From: IMCC2047 sp041395865
Lineage (GTDB): Bacteria > Pseudomonadota > Gammaproteobacteria > Pseudomonadales > IMCC2047
Direction: 5' to 3'
Assembly (NCBI GenBank): GCA_041395865.1
Contig: JAWKZQ010000008.1
Span: 1 to 64,000, forward strand
Length of the DNA: 64,000 bases
In this document: positions 35,928-44,446 of the stretch, piece by piece
Position numbering within the stretch: position 1 is the stretch's first letter
Layout: each line of letters starts with the position of its first letter
Position numbers and translations under genes: made by a program
The notes under the pieces: generated by a model
Told to the model about the DNA's origin: nothing
The model's database searches: none
What the model saw: only the letters and a program-made list of their open reading frames with translations

Positions 35928-36847
35928 TAGCGGGATTTTTTCCTGTTTTGTTTACGGGCGGCTTTCTTGGCTGCTTTCTGGGCTCGGATAACCTCCAGCT
36001 CCGCCAGTTCCCGCTCCATCATTTCCGGGGTTTCGAAACTGATTAAACCGATCATGCCGGCGCGCAGCTCGGTCAGGAAGAGTTTGGATACCCGGTTGAG
36101 GTCGACCTGGCCGCCACTGCGCAGGCAGCCGCGGTTGCGGCCAATCACCTCCAGGATTTCCAATTCACTGTCGGGTAACGTATCGAGTGCATAGCGTTTT
36201 TTTAATTGCTCCGGGTAGGCTTTGGCCAGGTAATCCACGGCAAAAAAAGCCACATCCTCGTATTCCATCGCGGTTTCGCGAATGGCGCCAGTGGTGGCCA
36301 GACGGTAGCCGCTGTGCTTGTTTTCCACGTTCGGCCACAACACGCCGGGTGTGTCAGAGAGGGCAATGCCATCGTCGAGTTTGATACGCTGCTGCCCTTT
36401 GGTGATGGCAGGCTCATTGCCGGTTTTGGCAACGCTGCGTCCTACCAGCGTATTGATCAGGGTGGACTTGCCCACGTTCGGAATACCCACGATCATGGTG
36501 TGGATGACCTTTTCACGCTGGGCTTTACCGGGCACCATTTTTCGGCACAACTCAGGCAGTTGCCTGGCCAGCGAGGGCTGTTCAGTGGTGATCGCGAGGG
36601 TCTTGACGTTTTTCTGGCGTTCCAGCCAGGCTTGCCAGGCTGCCGTTGTCTGGGGATCGGCCAGGTCCGTTTTACTGAGCACCTTGATGCAGGGTTTGTC
36701 GCCTCGCAACTCGGCCAGCATGGGGTTTTCGCTGCTGAAGGGGATGCGGGCATCCAGCACTTCGATAATCACATCCACTCCCGGCAGAGCTTCCTTAATC
36801 TGTTTGCTGGCCTTGTGCATATGGCCGGGATACCACTGAATCTGCAT
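35927..36847 (-). CDS. Ribosome biogenesis GTPase, YlqF/RbgA-like
   Basis: This 306-residue protein is a circularly permuted GTPase. The order is G4 (SKTDLADP), then G1 (GIPNVGKSTLIN), then G3 (DTPGVLWP), diagnostic of the YlqF/YawG group. The N-terminus MQIQWYPGHMHKASKQI is the RbgA signature. In Bacillus, RbgA matures the 50S subunit; in gammaproteobacteria the role is less studied. A basic tail (KAAKKAARKQNRKKS) probably contacts rRNA. It is coupled to rlmG. Confidence 0.92.
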   Translation of the reverse strand: MQIQWYPGHMHKASKQIKEALPGVDVIIEVLDARIPFSSENPMLAELRGDKPCIKVLSKTDLADPQTTAAWQAWLERQKNVKTLAITTEQPSLARQLPELCRKMVPGKAQREKVIHTMIVGIPNVGKSTLINTLVGRSVAKTGNEPAITKGQQRIKLDDGIALSDTPGVLWPNVENKHSGYRLATTGAIRETAMEYEDVAFFAVDYLAKAYPEQLKKRYALDTLPDSELEILEVIGRNRGCLRSGGQVDLNRVSKLFLTELRAGMIGLISFETPEMMERELAELEVIRAQKAAKKAARKQNRKKSR

Positions 36848-36881
36848 ACTTTTCTCGAGCGTCTTCTTCGTTTTTAGGGGG

Positions 36882-37712
36882 CTAAAGCAGGGTGATTTTA
36901 TCTTTTTCGATGTTAATCAAACGCTGCTTGTAGAGGGCTCCCAATGCTCGTTTATAGCTGGCCTTGCTGGCATTGAATTTTTGGTAAATCGCCTCGGGGG
37001 AGCTTTTGTCGGTGAGGGGGGAAATACCGCCCTGTGCCTTTAAATCATCCAGAATTCTTTCTGACAGTTCATCCCGCGCCTCCTGCCCCTGGAGCTGAAG
37101 GCAGAGCGTGATTTTTTTATCGCGGCGAATCTCCTTGATATACCCCTTCAAGCGTTGGCCGATTTCAACGGGTTGCAGGATGTCCTGGTGGAAAAGCAGG
37201 CCGACACAACGATTGTCAATGGTCGCCATGTAACCCAGGTCGGTGCGTTGATAAATGAGTAAATCCACGGCCTGGTCGGGCGCCAGGTACAGGGCTTTAC
37301 TGCTCAGGTGCTTATTCAGTTTACTGGAGGCGACAATGCGATGGGTGTGCGGATCCAGGTAGGCAAAAACCGGGTAAGATTTTCCAACCTCCATGGGACT
37401 GCTCTGTTCACGGAAAGGCACCAGCAAATCCTTGGGTAATCCCCAATCCAGGAAAGCGCCGATCGGCGTGCTGGAAATGACCTGAAGGTTGGCGCATTCG
37501 CCGACTTTGATCAGCGGTGTTTCAGTGGTTGCGATCAGGCGGTCTTCAGAATCCAGGTAGATGAAGACATCCAGTTTGTCGCCGAGCTGGGTGCCCTGTG
37601 GTACATAACGGCGCGGCAGTAGAATGGTGCCTAATTCGCCACCGTCCAGGTACATGCCGAAATCGACCTGGTTGACCGCCTCGAGCCGGTTTATTTTGCC
37701 AATGTCTGTCAT
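36882..37712 (-). CDS. S1-domain RNA-binding protein, CvfB/YitL-like
   Basis: The 276-residue protein has tandem S1-like OB folds. Landmarks are LGTILLPRRYVP, ISSTPIGAFLDWGLPKDLLV, the third S1 repeat GYMATIDNRCVGLLFHQDI, and a C-terminal winged helix with SPEAIYQKFNASKASYKRALG. This matches CvfB, first described as a virulence regulator in Staphylococcus. It lies just upstream of the GTPase gene on the same strand, 34 bases away, probably in one operon with rlmG. Confidence 0.88.
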   Translation of the reverse strand: MTDIGKINRLEAVNQVDFGMYLDGGELGTILLPRRYVPQGTQLGDKLDVFIYLDSEDRLIATTETPLIKVGECANLQVISSTPIGAFLDWGLPKDLLVPFREQSSPMEVGKSYPVFAYLDPHTHRIVASSKLNKHLSSKALYLAPDQAVDLLIYQRTDLGYMATIDNRCVGLLFHQDILQPVEIGQRLKGYIKEIRRDKKITLCLQLQGQEARDELSERILDDLKAQGGISPLTDKSSPEAIYQKFNASKASYKRALGALYKQRLINIEKDKITLL

Positions 37713-37822
37713 GATTGATTGCTATTGGGGGAGTGAGACCCGCAAGTTTATTCGTGATAGCGTCTGGGTGCGAGTAAAATTCTACACTCCAGAAAAACCA
37801 TTGTCGTATTCGAGAAACTAGA

Positions 37823-38332
37823 ATGAAGGGAATTCCCTGCGGGTTGGGCGACGAACAACCCGTATTTAGCGTTTATATCGCCAATCGGCCGCCATTGGAC
37901 GAGTATCAGCAGTTGCAAACCATGCGGCCATTATTGCCGGGCGAGGTGGCAGGGATTGCCCGGCAGACCGGGAATCACTGGCGGAAGATTTTTAATGTGT
38001 ATGCCAAACTGGCCTTTGCGCTGGATAACCGGGGCTTTGAAAGTTGGCAGGCTTACCGTGACGGCATTTTATTGCAAGCGGGTTCCGGACAGGCGCTGTT
38101 GTTCAGTCTACCGGATTTGCCGAGCCCCGGCGTTCACCTGATTACCGGTAAAACCTATGCGCAGGCATTGCCGCTCAATGCACGGCTCACAGTGCTCGAC
38201 AGCAGCTTTCAGGCGGATGCGCGGCGCTCGTTATTTGTGACGCCTTATTTTGATTATCGCCAGCTCAACAATGAAAAAATTATACGGTTGGTGGCCATGA
38301 TCCGGGCGCTGGGTTCGGGGCGCGAATTGTGA
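37823..38332 (+). CDS. Conserved-looking cytosolic protein of unknown function
   Basis: The 169-residue protein has no signal peptide or membrane helix. It contains PLLPGEVAGIARQTGNHWRK and KLAFALDNRGFESWQAYRDG, and ends with a basic helix. It is divergent from the CvfB-like gene and precedes fklB by about 50 bases. I do not recognise the family, and its neighbours do not suggest a task beyond general housekeeping. Confidence 0.72.
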   Translation: MKGIPCGLGDEQPVFSVYIANRPPLDEYQQLQTMRPLLPGEVAGIARQTGNHWRKIFNVYAKLAFALDNRGFESWQAYRDGILLQAGSGQALLFSLPDLPSPGVHLITGKTYAQALPLNARLTVLDSSFQADARRSLFVTPYFDYRQLNNEKIIRLVAMIRALGSGREL

Positions 38333-38388
38333 TGAAGGATGTGTTAGACTGCAACGCTTTAATTTTTAAATCATTTTGAGTGAGTACT

Positions 38389-39009
38389 ATGTCGGAAAAA
38401 TTCTCCACCCTCGAAGACAAGGTCAGCTACGGTATTGGCCGTCAAATGGGCAAGCAGCTGGCGGGAAACCCGCTGGATCGCGTTGAAATCGATGCTGTTA
38501 TTGCCGGTCTGCGCAGCGGCTTTTTTAACGAAGATGGCGAGCTGAGCGACGAAGAGTTGAAGGCGGCCTTTGAAGAGATGAATGCACTGTTGCAGGAACG
38601 CCAGGCAGAACAGGCCAAAGCGTTGGCGGCAGAGGGTGAGAAGTTCCTGGCTGAGAATGCAGGACGTGATGGTATTGTGGTGACCGAAAGCGGTTTGCAA
38701 TACGAAGTGATTACCGAAGGCAGTGGCGACAAGCCGGGTGAAGCGTCCCGCGTGCGCACCCATTACCATGGCACTTTTATCGACGGTTCTGTTTTCGACA
38801 GCTCCTACGATCGTGGCGAGCCGGCTGAATTCCCCGTAAATGGCGTGATTCCCGGCTGGACAGAAGCCCTGCAAATGATGCCAACCGGCTCCAAGTGGCG
38901 TATTTACCTGCCGCATCAGCTGGCCTATGGCGAGCACGGTGCCGGTGATCGTATCGCACCCTACACCACGCTGGTTTTTGATATTGAACTGCTGGATATC
39001 GTGGCTTAA
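38389..39009 (+). CDS. fklB: FKBP-type peptidyl-prolyl isomerase, FklB-like
   Basis: The 206-residue protein has an N-terminal helical dimerisation domain (KVSYGIGRQMGKQLAG) and a C-terminal FKBP domain with VRTHYHGTFIDGSVFDSSY, FPVNGVIPGWTEALQMM and YGEHGAGDRIAPYTTLVFDIELL. This is FkpA/FklB architecture. There is no signal peptide, which fits cytosolic FklB rather than periplasmic FkpA. ATG 38389 is preferred over an upstream GTG. A strong terminator follows. Confidence 0.92.
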   Translation: MSEKFSTLEDKVSYGIGRQMGKQLAGNPLDRVEIDAVIAGLRSGFFNEDGELSDEELKAAFEEMNALLQERQAEQAKALAAEGEKFLAENAGRDGIVVTESGLQYEVITEGSGDKPGEASRVRTHYHGTFIDGSVFDSSYDRGEPAEFPVNGVIPGWTEALQMMPTGSKWRIYLPHQLAYGEHGAGDRIAPYTTLVFDIELLDIVA

Positions 39010-39029
39010 TACTACAAATTTAAGCGCAT

Positions 39030-39061
39030 AAAAAAACCGGGCAACAGCCCGGTTTTTTTAT
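39030..39061. terminator. Bidirectional rho-independent terminator
   Basis: AAAAAA, stem ACCGGGC/GCCCGGT with loop AACA, and TTTTTT sit between the converging fklB and ychJ genes and can serve both. Confidence 0.92.
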
Positions 39062-39073
39062 GGCTCGAGAATA

Positions 39074-39574
39074 TTAATTTGCGCCGTGGCATTTCTTGAA
39101 TTTTTTGCCGCTTCCGCACCAGCAGGGATCGTTACGGCCCGGTTTGGCAATGCTTTTTCCGGTGGTGTCAAACAGGTCGCCATCGACGTAATACCAGCGA
39201 TCTGAATCCTTTACAAAACGCGAACGCTCGTGCAGGAACCCTGACTGGCCGCCTTCACTCCAGGTTGCGATAAACTCGACGGTGCCGCGCTCATCGGTTT
39301 CCCGGCCCTGTTCGCAGGCGCGTACCTGCAGGCCGAGCCAGCGGGTGTTATGGAGCGCGCCTTGCAGCAGTTCGCGATCCTGCGGTTGGCGCTTGCTGGG
39401 ATGTAGCGTTGCAATCAGGTAATCAATGTTGCCCGTTGCAAAGGCGCTGTAACGCGAGCGCATCAGCGCTTCCGCCGTTTTTGCATACGCCTCGTTGCTC
39501 AGCAGCGGCTGGCAACAATCCGAGAAGGGGCGTTGGCTGCCGCAGGGGCAGGGCGATGAGCTGTCTGGGGTCAT
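39074..39574 (-). CDS. ychJ: YchJ family protein with two SEC-C motifs
   Basis: The 166-residue protein has a zinc-binding SEC-C motif at each end: CPCGSQRPFSDCCQPLL near the N-terminus and CWCGSGKKFKKCHG at the C-terminus. Between them is the NTF2-like UPF0225 domain, with EALMRSRYSAFATGNIDYL. Its function is not established. It lies upstream of nothing obvious; arfB is 18 bases before its start on the same strand, so they may form one unit. Confidence 0.92.
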   Translation of the reverse strand: MTPDSSSPCPCGSQRPFSDCCQPLLSNEAYAKTAEALMRSRYSAFATGNIDYLIATLHPSKRQPQDRELLQGALHNTRWLGLQVRACEQGRETDERGTVEFIATWSEGGQSGFLHERSRFVKDSDRWYYVDGDLFDTTGKSIAKPGRNDPCWCGSGKKFKKCHGAN

Positions 39575-39592
39575 AAGGGGGAGTCCTGATAG

Positions 39593-40006
39593 CTAATATT
39601 GCACTTTGCCACGCAGCGATTTAATTTGCCCGCGTTTAGTTTTACTGTCGGTGCGCTTTTTACGGGCGCTGAGCGAGGGCTTGGTGGCGTGGCGGGTCTT
39701 GTTTACCTGAATGACACTGCGAATCAGTATTTGCAGGCGATGCAGGGCATCGGCGCGATTTTTGTCCTGAGTGCGAAACTGCTGCGCCTTGATGACGACA
39801 ATCCCTTCTTTATTGATACGGGAATCGCGTAATGCCAGCAGCCGCTCTTTCCATTCATCGGGCAGTGAAGACGCCCGGATATCAAAGCGCAGGTGAATTG
39901 CCGTCGATACCTTGTTGACGTTTTGCCCGCCTGCGCCCTGTGCCCGGATAGCACAGAGCTCTATTTCTTCATCACCGAGCTGCAGGTTATGGGTGATGAT
40001 CAGCAT
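39593..40006 (-). CDS. arfB: Alternative ribosome-rescue factor B (peptidyl-tRNA hydrolase)
   Basis: ArfB (YaeJ) frees ribosomes stalled on broken mRNA. The 137-residue protein has the GGQ catalytic motif in AQGAGGQNVNKV at about 24-35 and no codon-recognition domain. The C-terminal tail is basic (ARKKRTDSKTKRGQIKSLRGK), as needed to enter the empty mRNA channel. It is followed by ychJ and preceded by a gene of unknown function on the same strand. Confidence 0.95.
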   Translation of the reverse strand: MLIITHNLQLGDEEIELCAIRAQGAGGQNVNKVSTAIHLRFDIRASSLPDEWKERLLALRDSRINKEGIVVIKAQQFRTQDKNRADALHRLQILIRSVIQVNKTRHATKPSLSARKKRTDSKTKRGQIKSLRGKVQY

Positions 40007-40008
40007 GT

Positions 40009-40710
40009 TTATTCGCTCTGTGCTTCGGGAATTTCTGCTTTGGCGTGTTGTAACGCTTCAATATTCTGCACAACCTGATCATAGTCGCGAGGCGGGAAGT
40101 AGTGGAATATCTCTTTATCGTCATCATTAATCAATAAGACAACACCTTTTTCAGGGTACAGCCAGTAACGGCTTTGGTCATTAATCTCCATTTCATCAAC
40201 AGGGTCGCCAAACAGGTGCTTCAGGCTTTTGGGACGGGTATCAACTGCAGGAGAATAAGACAGGGCGACAATGGTCATCTGCATGGCTTTTTCGAAGTCG
40301 TCACCACTCAATCTCAGCTTGTAATTGCCGGTCGGAGTTGTATCGCTGGCCGGACTGTTAGCGGCGAACTTGGCGAGTTGTTCCTGGCTGGCTTTGAGGT
40401 TGAGAATAACACGCGCCTCAAAGGGACCCAGCTTTATTTTGCCAAGGTAGGACTCCAGGCGGTAGCTGCCATCGGCTGCCCGGAACAGCGCAATTTCCGG
40501 GTACGCGCGCCACAGCTCTTTAGCTTGCGCGGCGGTGGTGGCACCCACATCGATACCGAACACCCGGGTATTGCCTTCCTGAGTGATTTCAATATCCCAG
40601 GGCAGGTTCTTAACCGTTTCCTTTGAACCTTCGGGGCCGGGGCCGAAATACACATTTGCAACACCTATGGCGATGATTGCCAGCGCCGAAATAAGGAGCC
40701 ATTTTTTCAT
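40009..40710 (-). CDS. Membrane-anchored or secreted protein of unknown function
   Basis: The 233-residue protein starts with one hydrophobic segment (WLLISALAIIAIGVANVYF), probably an uncleaved anchor, leaving most of the protein in the periplasm. Recognisable stretches are KNLPWDIEI, GNTRVFGIDVGATT and a late RYWLYPEKGVVLLIND. I know no family. It ends two bases before the arfB start, so the two are likely cotranscribed, and it is divergent from efpL. Confidence 0.75.
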   Translation of the reverse strand: MKKWLLISALAIIAIGVANVYFGPGPEGSKETVKNLPWDIEITQEGNTRVFGIDVGATTAAQAKELWRAYPEIALFRAADGSYRLESYLGKIKLGPFEARVILNLKASQEQLAKFAANSPASDTTPTGNYKLRLSGDDFEKAMQMTIVALSYSPAVDTRPKSLKHLFGDPVDEMEINDQSRYWLYPEKGVVLLINDDDKEIFHYFPPRDYDQVVQNIEALQHAKAEIPEAQSE

Positions 40711-40813
40711 ATTAACTGCTCGTTTTAGTCGATTCGAAGCCGGGCATTTTAGCCGATTTGAGCAGTTTTTGCTGATATAATGCGCGCTTTTACGTGAAGC
40801 AGGAGGTTAAACG

Positions 40814-41380
40814 GTGCCCAAAGCCAGTGAATTGAAAAAAGGAATGGTGGTAGAGATTAACGAGGCTCCCCATGTGGTTAAGCAGGTTGAAGCGAAAAGT
40901 CCTTCCTCGCGTGGTGCGTCTACCCTCTACAAGGTGCGTTTTGCGCACCTGCAAACCGGACAGAAACTGGATGAGTCCTTCAAGGGAGACGATATGCTCA
41001 AGGACGCCGATTGCGCGCGGGTGCCTTTGCAGTATTCCTATCAGGACGGCAGTACCCTGATGTTTATGAATATGGAGGATTACAGCCAGTACGGGCTTAA
41101 TCCTGAAGATCTGGAGGGGCAGGTTGAGTTCCTGTACGAGGGGTTGGAAGGACTCGTCGGGTTGTTGATCGATGGTGTGCTGCGGGGAATCGAGTTGCCT
41201 CAGTCGGTAAACCTTACCATTGTTGAAACCGCACCCGCGATAAAAGGGGCGACGGCAACGGGGCGGACGAAACCCGCGCAGTTGAATACGGGTCTGGAGG
41301 TGCAGGTGCCGGAGTACCTGGCAACGGGCGAGGTGATCAAGGTTAATACCGGCAATGGCAAGTTTATCTCACGCGCCTAG
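40814..41380 (+). CDS. efpL: Elongation factor P-like protein EfpL (YeiP)
   Basis: This 188-residue paralogue of EF-P helps ribosomes at difficult peptide bonds. Three beta-barrel domains are visible, with KKGMVVEINEAPHVV at the start, LEIVETAP-like LTIVETAPAIKG, and the end YLATGEVIKVNTGNGKF. The tip loop is SPSSRGAS with arginine at position 33, the YeiP/EfpL pattern, rather than the modified lysine of true EF-P. The protein MPKASELKKGM matches E. coli YeiP closely. Translation starts at GTG 40814, preceded by AGGAGG. Confidence 0.93.
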   Translation: MPKASELKKGMVVEINEAPHVVKQVEAKSPSSRGASTLYKVRFAHLQTGQKLDESFKGDDMLKDADCARVPLQYSYQDGSTLMFMNMEDYSQYGLNPEDLEGQVEFLYEGLEGLVGLLIDGVLRGIELPQSVNLTIVETAPAIKGATATGRTKPAQLNTGLEVQVPEYLATGEVIKVNTGNGKFISRA

Positions 41381-41536
41381 CTGTCGGGTTTTTTTACAAT
41401 CGTTAATGTTTGTTGATCGGATTTACATTTAATCTCTTGTTTTTAAAGACTTTTAAAAAGTTGGTATTGGCTTTGCTTAGTATGACGGTTAGAAAAAGAA
41501 AGAAGGTGTAACAGCACCCTGGTATGCATTACTCGG

Positions 41537-41565
41537 CCCGCCCTGTGCGGGCTTCTTTATTTTTA
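41537..41565 (+). terminator. Rho-independent terminator downstream of efpL
   Basis: GCCCGC CCTGT GCGGGC followed by TTCTTTATTTTTA lies 157 bases past the efpL stop and before the convergent recQ end. A smaller hairpin, GGTG TAACAG CACC, sits at about 41505-41518. The region could be the efpL 3' end or a small independent transcript. Confidence 0.75.
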
Positions 41566-41625
41566 TCCGGCGACTGAATTCATAGGCGTGATTCGCTTAC
41601 GCCCAGTCCACTTTTAACCCTCGGG

Positions 41626-43446
41626 TTATCCTGCCGCGCTGATGACTTCCAGAAACTCGTCGCCATAGCGCTCCAGTTTGGCCTGGCCGACACCGGTAAT
41701 ATTCAGCATTTCGCTCACGGAGCTTGGACGATACTGCATCATTTCCATCAGTGTGGCGTCGTGGAAAATGACGTAGGGCGGTACGTCCTGTTCGTCAGCC
41801 AACTGCTTGCGGCAGATCTTGAGGGCCTCCCAGAGGGCGCGATCTGCCTCGGTAATGTCGGTCGGTGTGCCGGCGCGTGTAAATGCCGAACGACGGCTGG
41901 TTTGGAGTTGCGGTTCGGGCAGGTCCTCACGCAGGAACAGTGTCATTTCGCCGCGTAGCAGGGGGCGGCTTTTTTCCGTCAGCTGCAGGGCGCCGAATAA
42001 TTCCACGTCGGAGCGGATGAATCCCTGCACCAGTAATTGGCGGATGATCGAGCGCCATTTCTGCTCGCTGAAATCGCGACCGATGCCGTAGGTGCTGAGT
42101 TGCTCGTGATTGTGTTGCTTGATTTTGGGAGTGCTCTTGCCGATCAGAATGTCGATCACGTGACCGGCGCCGAAGCGCTGGCCGCTGCGGTAGATGCTGG
42201 ACAGCAGTTTCTGGGCCGCCACGGTTGCGTCCCAGGTGTCCGGCGGATTCAGGCAAACGTCGCAATTTCCGCAGGGCCCGGATGGTTCGTCGCCGAAATA
42301 AGCCAGCAGGGCCTGGCGCCGGCATTGCGTGATTTCACACCAGCCCAACAGACTGTCCAGCTTGTGGCGTTCAATGCGCTTTTGCTGCTCCGGTGCGCGC
42401 GACTCATCCATCATCTGGCCAAGCCTGACCACATCCTGCAGCCCATAAACCATCCAGGCTTCGGCAGGTTCGCCGTCGCGTCCGGCGCGGCCGGTTTCCT
42501 GGTAATAGGCCTCCATGCTTTTCGGCAGGTCGAGGTGGGCAACAAAGCGTACATCGGGTTTGTCGATACCCATGCCGAAGGCGATGGTGGCCACCATGAT
42601 CACGCCTTCTTCACGCAGGAAGCGTTCCAGGTGGTAGGCCCGCAGTTCCGTGGAAAGTCCGGCATGGTAGGGGAGTGCTTTCAGTCCCCGGCTGCTCAGC
42701 CAATCGGCAGTGCTTTCCACCTTTTTCCGCGACATGCAGTAAACGATGCCCGCTTCGCCGCGGTGTTTGGCAATAAATTTAATGAGTTGTTTTCGGGCGT
42801 CGTTTTTCGCCTGCACGGCATAACGAATGTTAGGACGGTCGAAACCGCTGACAAAGGCCTGGGGGGTGTCGAGTTGCAGGCGCTCCATGATTTCCCGGCG
42901 GGTGCGCAGATCGGCGGTGGCGGTTAATGCCATGCGCGGTACGCCGGGGAAATACTCGCGCAGCAGGTGCAGGTTGAGGTAGTCCTGCCGGAAATCGTGC
43001 CCCCACTGGGAGACGCAGTGGGCCTCATCGATGGCAATCAGGCTGATCTCCAGCGGCTTGAGTCGTTGCAGGGTCCGTTCCCTAACCAAACGTTCCGGGG
43101 CGATATAGAGCAGGTCAACCTCGCCAGTCTGGAGCCCGCGGGCGAGTTGCTGTTGTTCCTCCAGCGAGAGTGTCGAATTCAGGAAGGCCGCACGGATGCC
43201 GAGCTGTTGCAGGGCGCTGACCTGGTCCTGCATCAGCGCGATCAAGGGTGAGACGATAATGCCAACCCCGCTGCGCAGCAGTGCCGGCAACTGGTAGCAC
43301 AGCGATTTGCCGGCACCGGTAGGCATCAGCACCATGCAATCCTGCCCGGACAGTGCCGCGTCTATAATCTCGGCCTGAAGGCCACGAAAGTCCTCGTAGC
43401 CGTAGGTGCTTTGCAGGAAGTGCCTGGCGTCTTCGAGCGAGGGCAT
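41626..43446 (-). CDS. recQ: ATP-dependent DNA helicase RecQ
   Basis: RecQ unwinds DNA in recombination and fork repair. Walker A is MPTGAGKSLCYQLP near residue 41, and the DEAH box is IDEAHCVSQWGHDFR. Motif VI is ETGRAGRDG. The RQC region holds the zinc cysteines (CRRQALLAYFGDE then CGNCDVCLNPP) and a winged helix. An HRDC domain closes the protein at about 530-600 with ITGVGQAKLERYG. Length is 606 residues, normal for the family. The gene for a HopJ-like protein precedes it. Confidence 0.97.
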   Translation of the reverse strand: MPSLEDARHFLQSTYGYEDFRGLQAEIIDAALSGQDCMVLMPTGAGKSLCYQLPALLRSGVGIIVSPLIALMQDQVSALQQLGIRAAFLNSTLSLEEQQQLARGLQTGEVDLLYIAPERLVRERTLQRLKPLEISLIAIDEAHCVSQWGHDFRQDYLNLHLLREYFPGVPRMALTATADLRTRREIMERLQLDTPQAFVSGFDRPNIRYAVQAKNDARKQLIKFIAKHRGEAGIVYCMSRKKVESTADWLSSRGLKALPYHAGLSTELRAYHLERFLREEGVIMVATIAFGMGIDKPDVRFVAHLDLPKSMEAYYQETGRAGRDGEPAEAWMVYGLQDVVRLGQMMDESRAPEQQKRIERHKLDSLLGWCEITQCRRQALLAYFGDEPSGPCGNCDVCLNPPDTWDATVAAQKLLSSIYRSGQRFGAGHVIDILIGKSTPKIKQHNHEQLSTYGIGRDFSEQKWRSIIRQLLVQGFIRSDVELFGALQLTEKSRPLLRGEMTLFLREDLPEPQLQTSRRSAFTRAGTPTDITEADRALWEALKICRKQLADEQDVPPYVIFHDATLMEMMQYRPSSVSEMLNITGVGQAKLERYGDEFLEVISAAG

Positions 43447-43461
43447 AGCGGGGTTCAGGTT

Positions 43462-43818
43462 TTATTTGGCCGTTAATGCAGGTTGCTCGAAGTGAATGCC
43501 GTTCCAGCCATGTTGCATAAAGCTGCGGATGTTGCCGTGGTCGTTACCATCGGGGTTTTTCAGCACGTCGTCGCGGTAATAGCCGCCAAAACAGGCCAGG
43601 GTTTGCTCAGGCGTTAGCTGGTTCAACTGGGCGAATGCAAAGATTTTACAGGACCCTTCGTTGCTGCCGGCCTCGTTGATCACCTGCCCGTCTCCGCTGC
43701 CGTTCGTGAAGCGGGTGGGCGTGTAGTTGTAATGGGCAGCTATCGTATCCATAACCGCTTTGAATTCGACGGTTTCGGGGTGGGTTTGCAGTTGCTTAAG
43801 CAAATCTTGAACGGTCAT
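43462..43818 (-). CDS. HopJ-type family protein
   Basis: The 118-residue protein matches the HopJ family throughout: VEFKAVMDTIAAHYNYTPTRF, NEAGSNEGSCKIFAFAQL, GGYYRDDVL and NIRSFMQHGWNGI. The family was named for a putative Pseudomonas type III effector, but it occurs widely in bacteria without type III secretion. No signal or secretion gene is near. It lies 15 bases ahead of recQ and is likely cotranscribed. Confidence 0.88.
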   Translation of the reverse strand: MTVQDLLKQLQTHPETVEFKAVMDTIAAHYNYTPTRFTNGSGDGQVINEAGSNEGSCKIFAFAQLNQLTPEQTLACFGGYYRDDVLKNPDGNDHGNIRSFMQHGWNGIHFEQPALTAK

Positions 43819-43979
43819 TGCGTATCCTGGACAGGGGTTAAAAAAGGCGCCTAGTGTAGCGGTTTTTGGACTTGGGGTTTAGGTGTTTATCGGTTGTTAG
43901 GCGAACTGTTTATTCCATCGCGCGACAGGATGCCGTTATCTCTGACACCGATAATGACGAATTAATTGCTCATCAGCGC

Positions 43980-44011
43980 TTGACGTTGGAGCATACTTCA
44001 AGGTTTATGCT
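43980..44011 (+). promoter_or_regulatory. MerR-type promoter and operator of the zntR-like operon
   Basis: TTGACG at 43980-43985 and TATGCT at 44006-44011 are 20 bases apart, the over-long spacing that MerR-family activators correct. Inside the spacer is an imperfect palindrome, TTGGAG-CATA-CTTCAA (43986-44001). This predicts activation by the regulator encoded directly downstream. Confidence 0.8.
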
Positions 44012-44044
44012 GTGCCTATCCGTTAATAACAGGAAGGAATGCTT

Positions 44045-44446
44045 ATGTACCGTATTGGTGAGCTTGCCAAGCGCTGCGAAGTGACGGCTGACACGGTCAG
44101 GTTTTACGAAAAATCAGGTTTGTTATCCACACCCGTACGCAGTGATTCCGGCTACCGGCTCTACTCGCAGGCAGACGAAGCTAAGGTTAAATTTATACGC
44201 CGTGCTAAAAATAGCGGCTTTACCCTGCAGGAAATCGGTGAGTTGCTGTCGATCCGGGTCGAGCCCAAACACCACACCTGCGAAGAGGTGAAAAGGATCG
44301 CCGATGAAAAAATTATCGAACTGGAGCAGCGTATTGCAGAGTTGAAACGTTTTCAGAAGTCGCTGAAAAGTTTAAGCGAGAGGTGCTGTGGTGGCGATGA
44401 AAGTGCCGTTAACTGCTCCATTCTCGATGCCCTGGAGAGTCAATAA
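44045..44446 (+). CDS. MerR-family metal-responsive regulator, ZntR-like
   Basis: This 133-residue regulator has an N-terminal winged helix (MYRIGELAKRCEVTADTVRFYE) and a long dimerisation helix. The metal ligands of E. coli ZntR, C79, C114, C115 and C124, are all present (HTCEE, RCCGG, NCSIL). The H119 that completes the second zinc site is a glutamate, so metal choice may differ. ATG 44045 is preferred, since ATG 44039 lies inside the ribosome site AGGAAGGA. The next gene begins at its stop codon (TAATG), so regulator and permease are coupled. Confidence 0.9.
   Translation: MYRIGELAKRCEVTADTVRFYEKSGLLSTPVRSDSGYRLYSQADEAKVKFIRRAKNSGFTLQEIGELLSIRVEPKHHTCEEVKRIADEKIIELEQRIAELKRFQKSLKSLSERCCGGDESAVNCSILDALESQ

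Noticed and set aside
42037..42927. Antisense frame of 296 codons opposite recQ.
   Set aside because: Shadow of the recQ reading frame, with no recognisable protein features.
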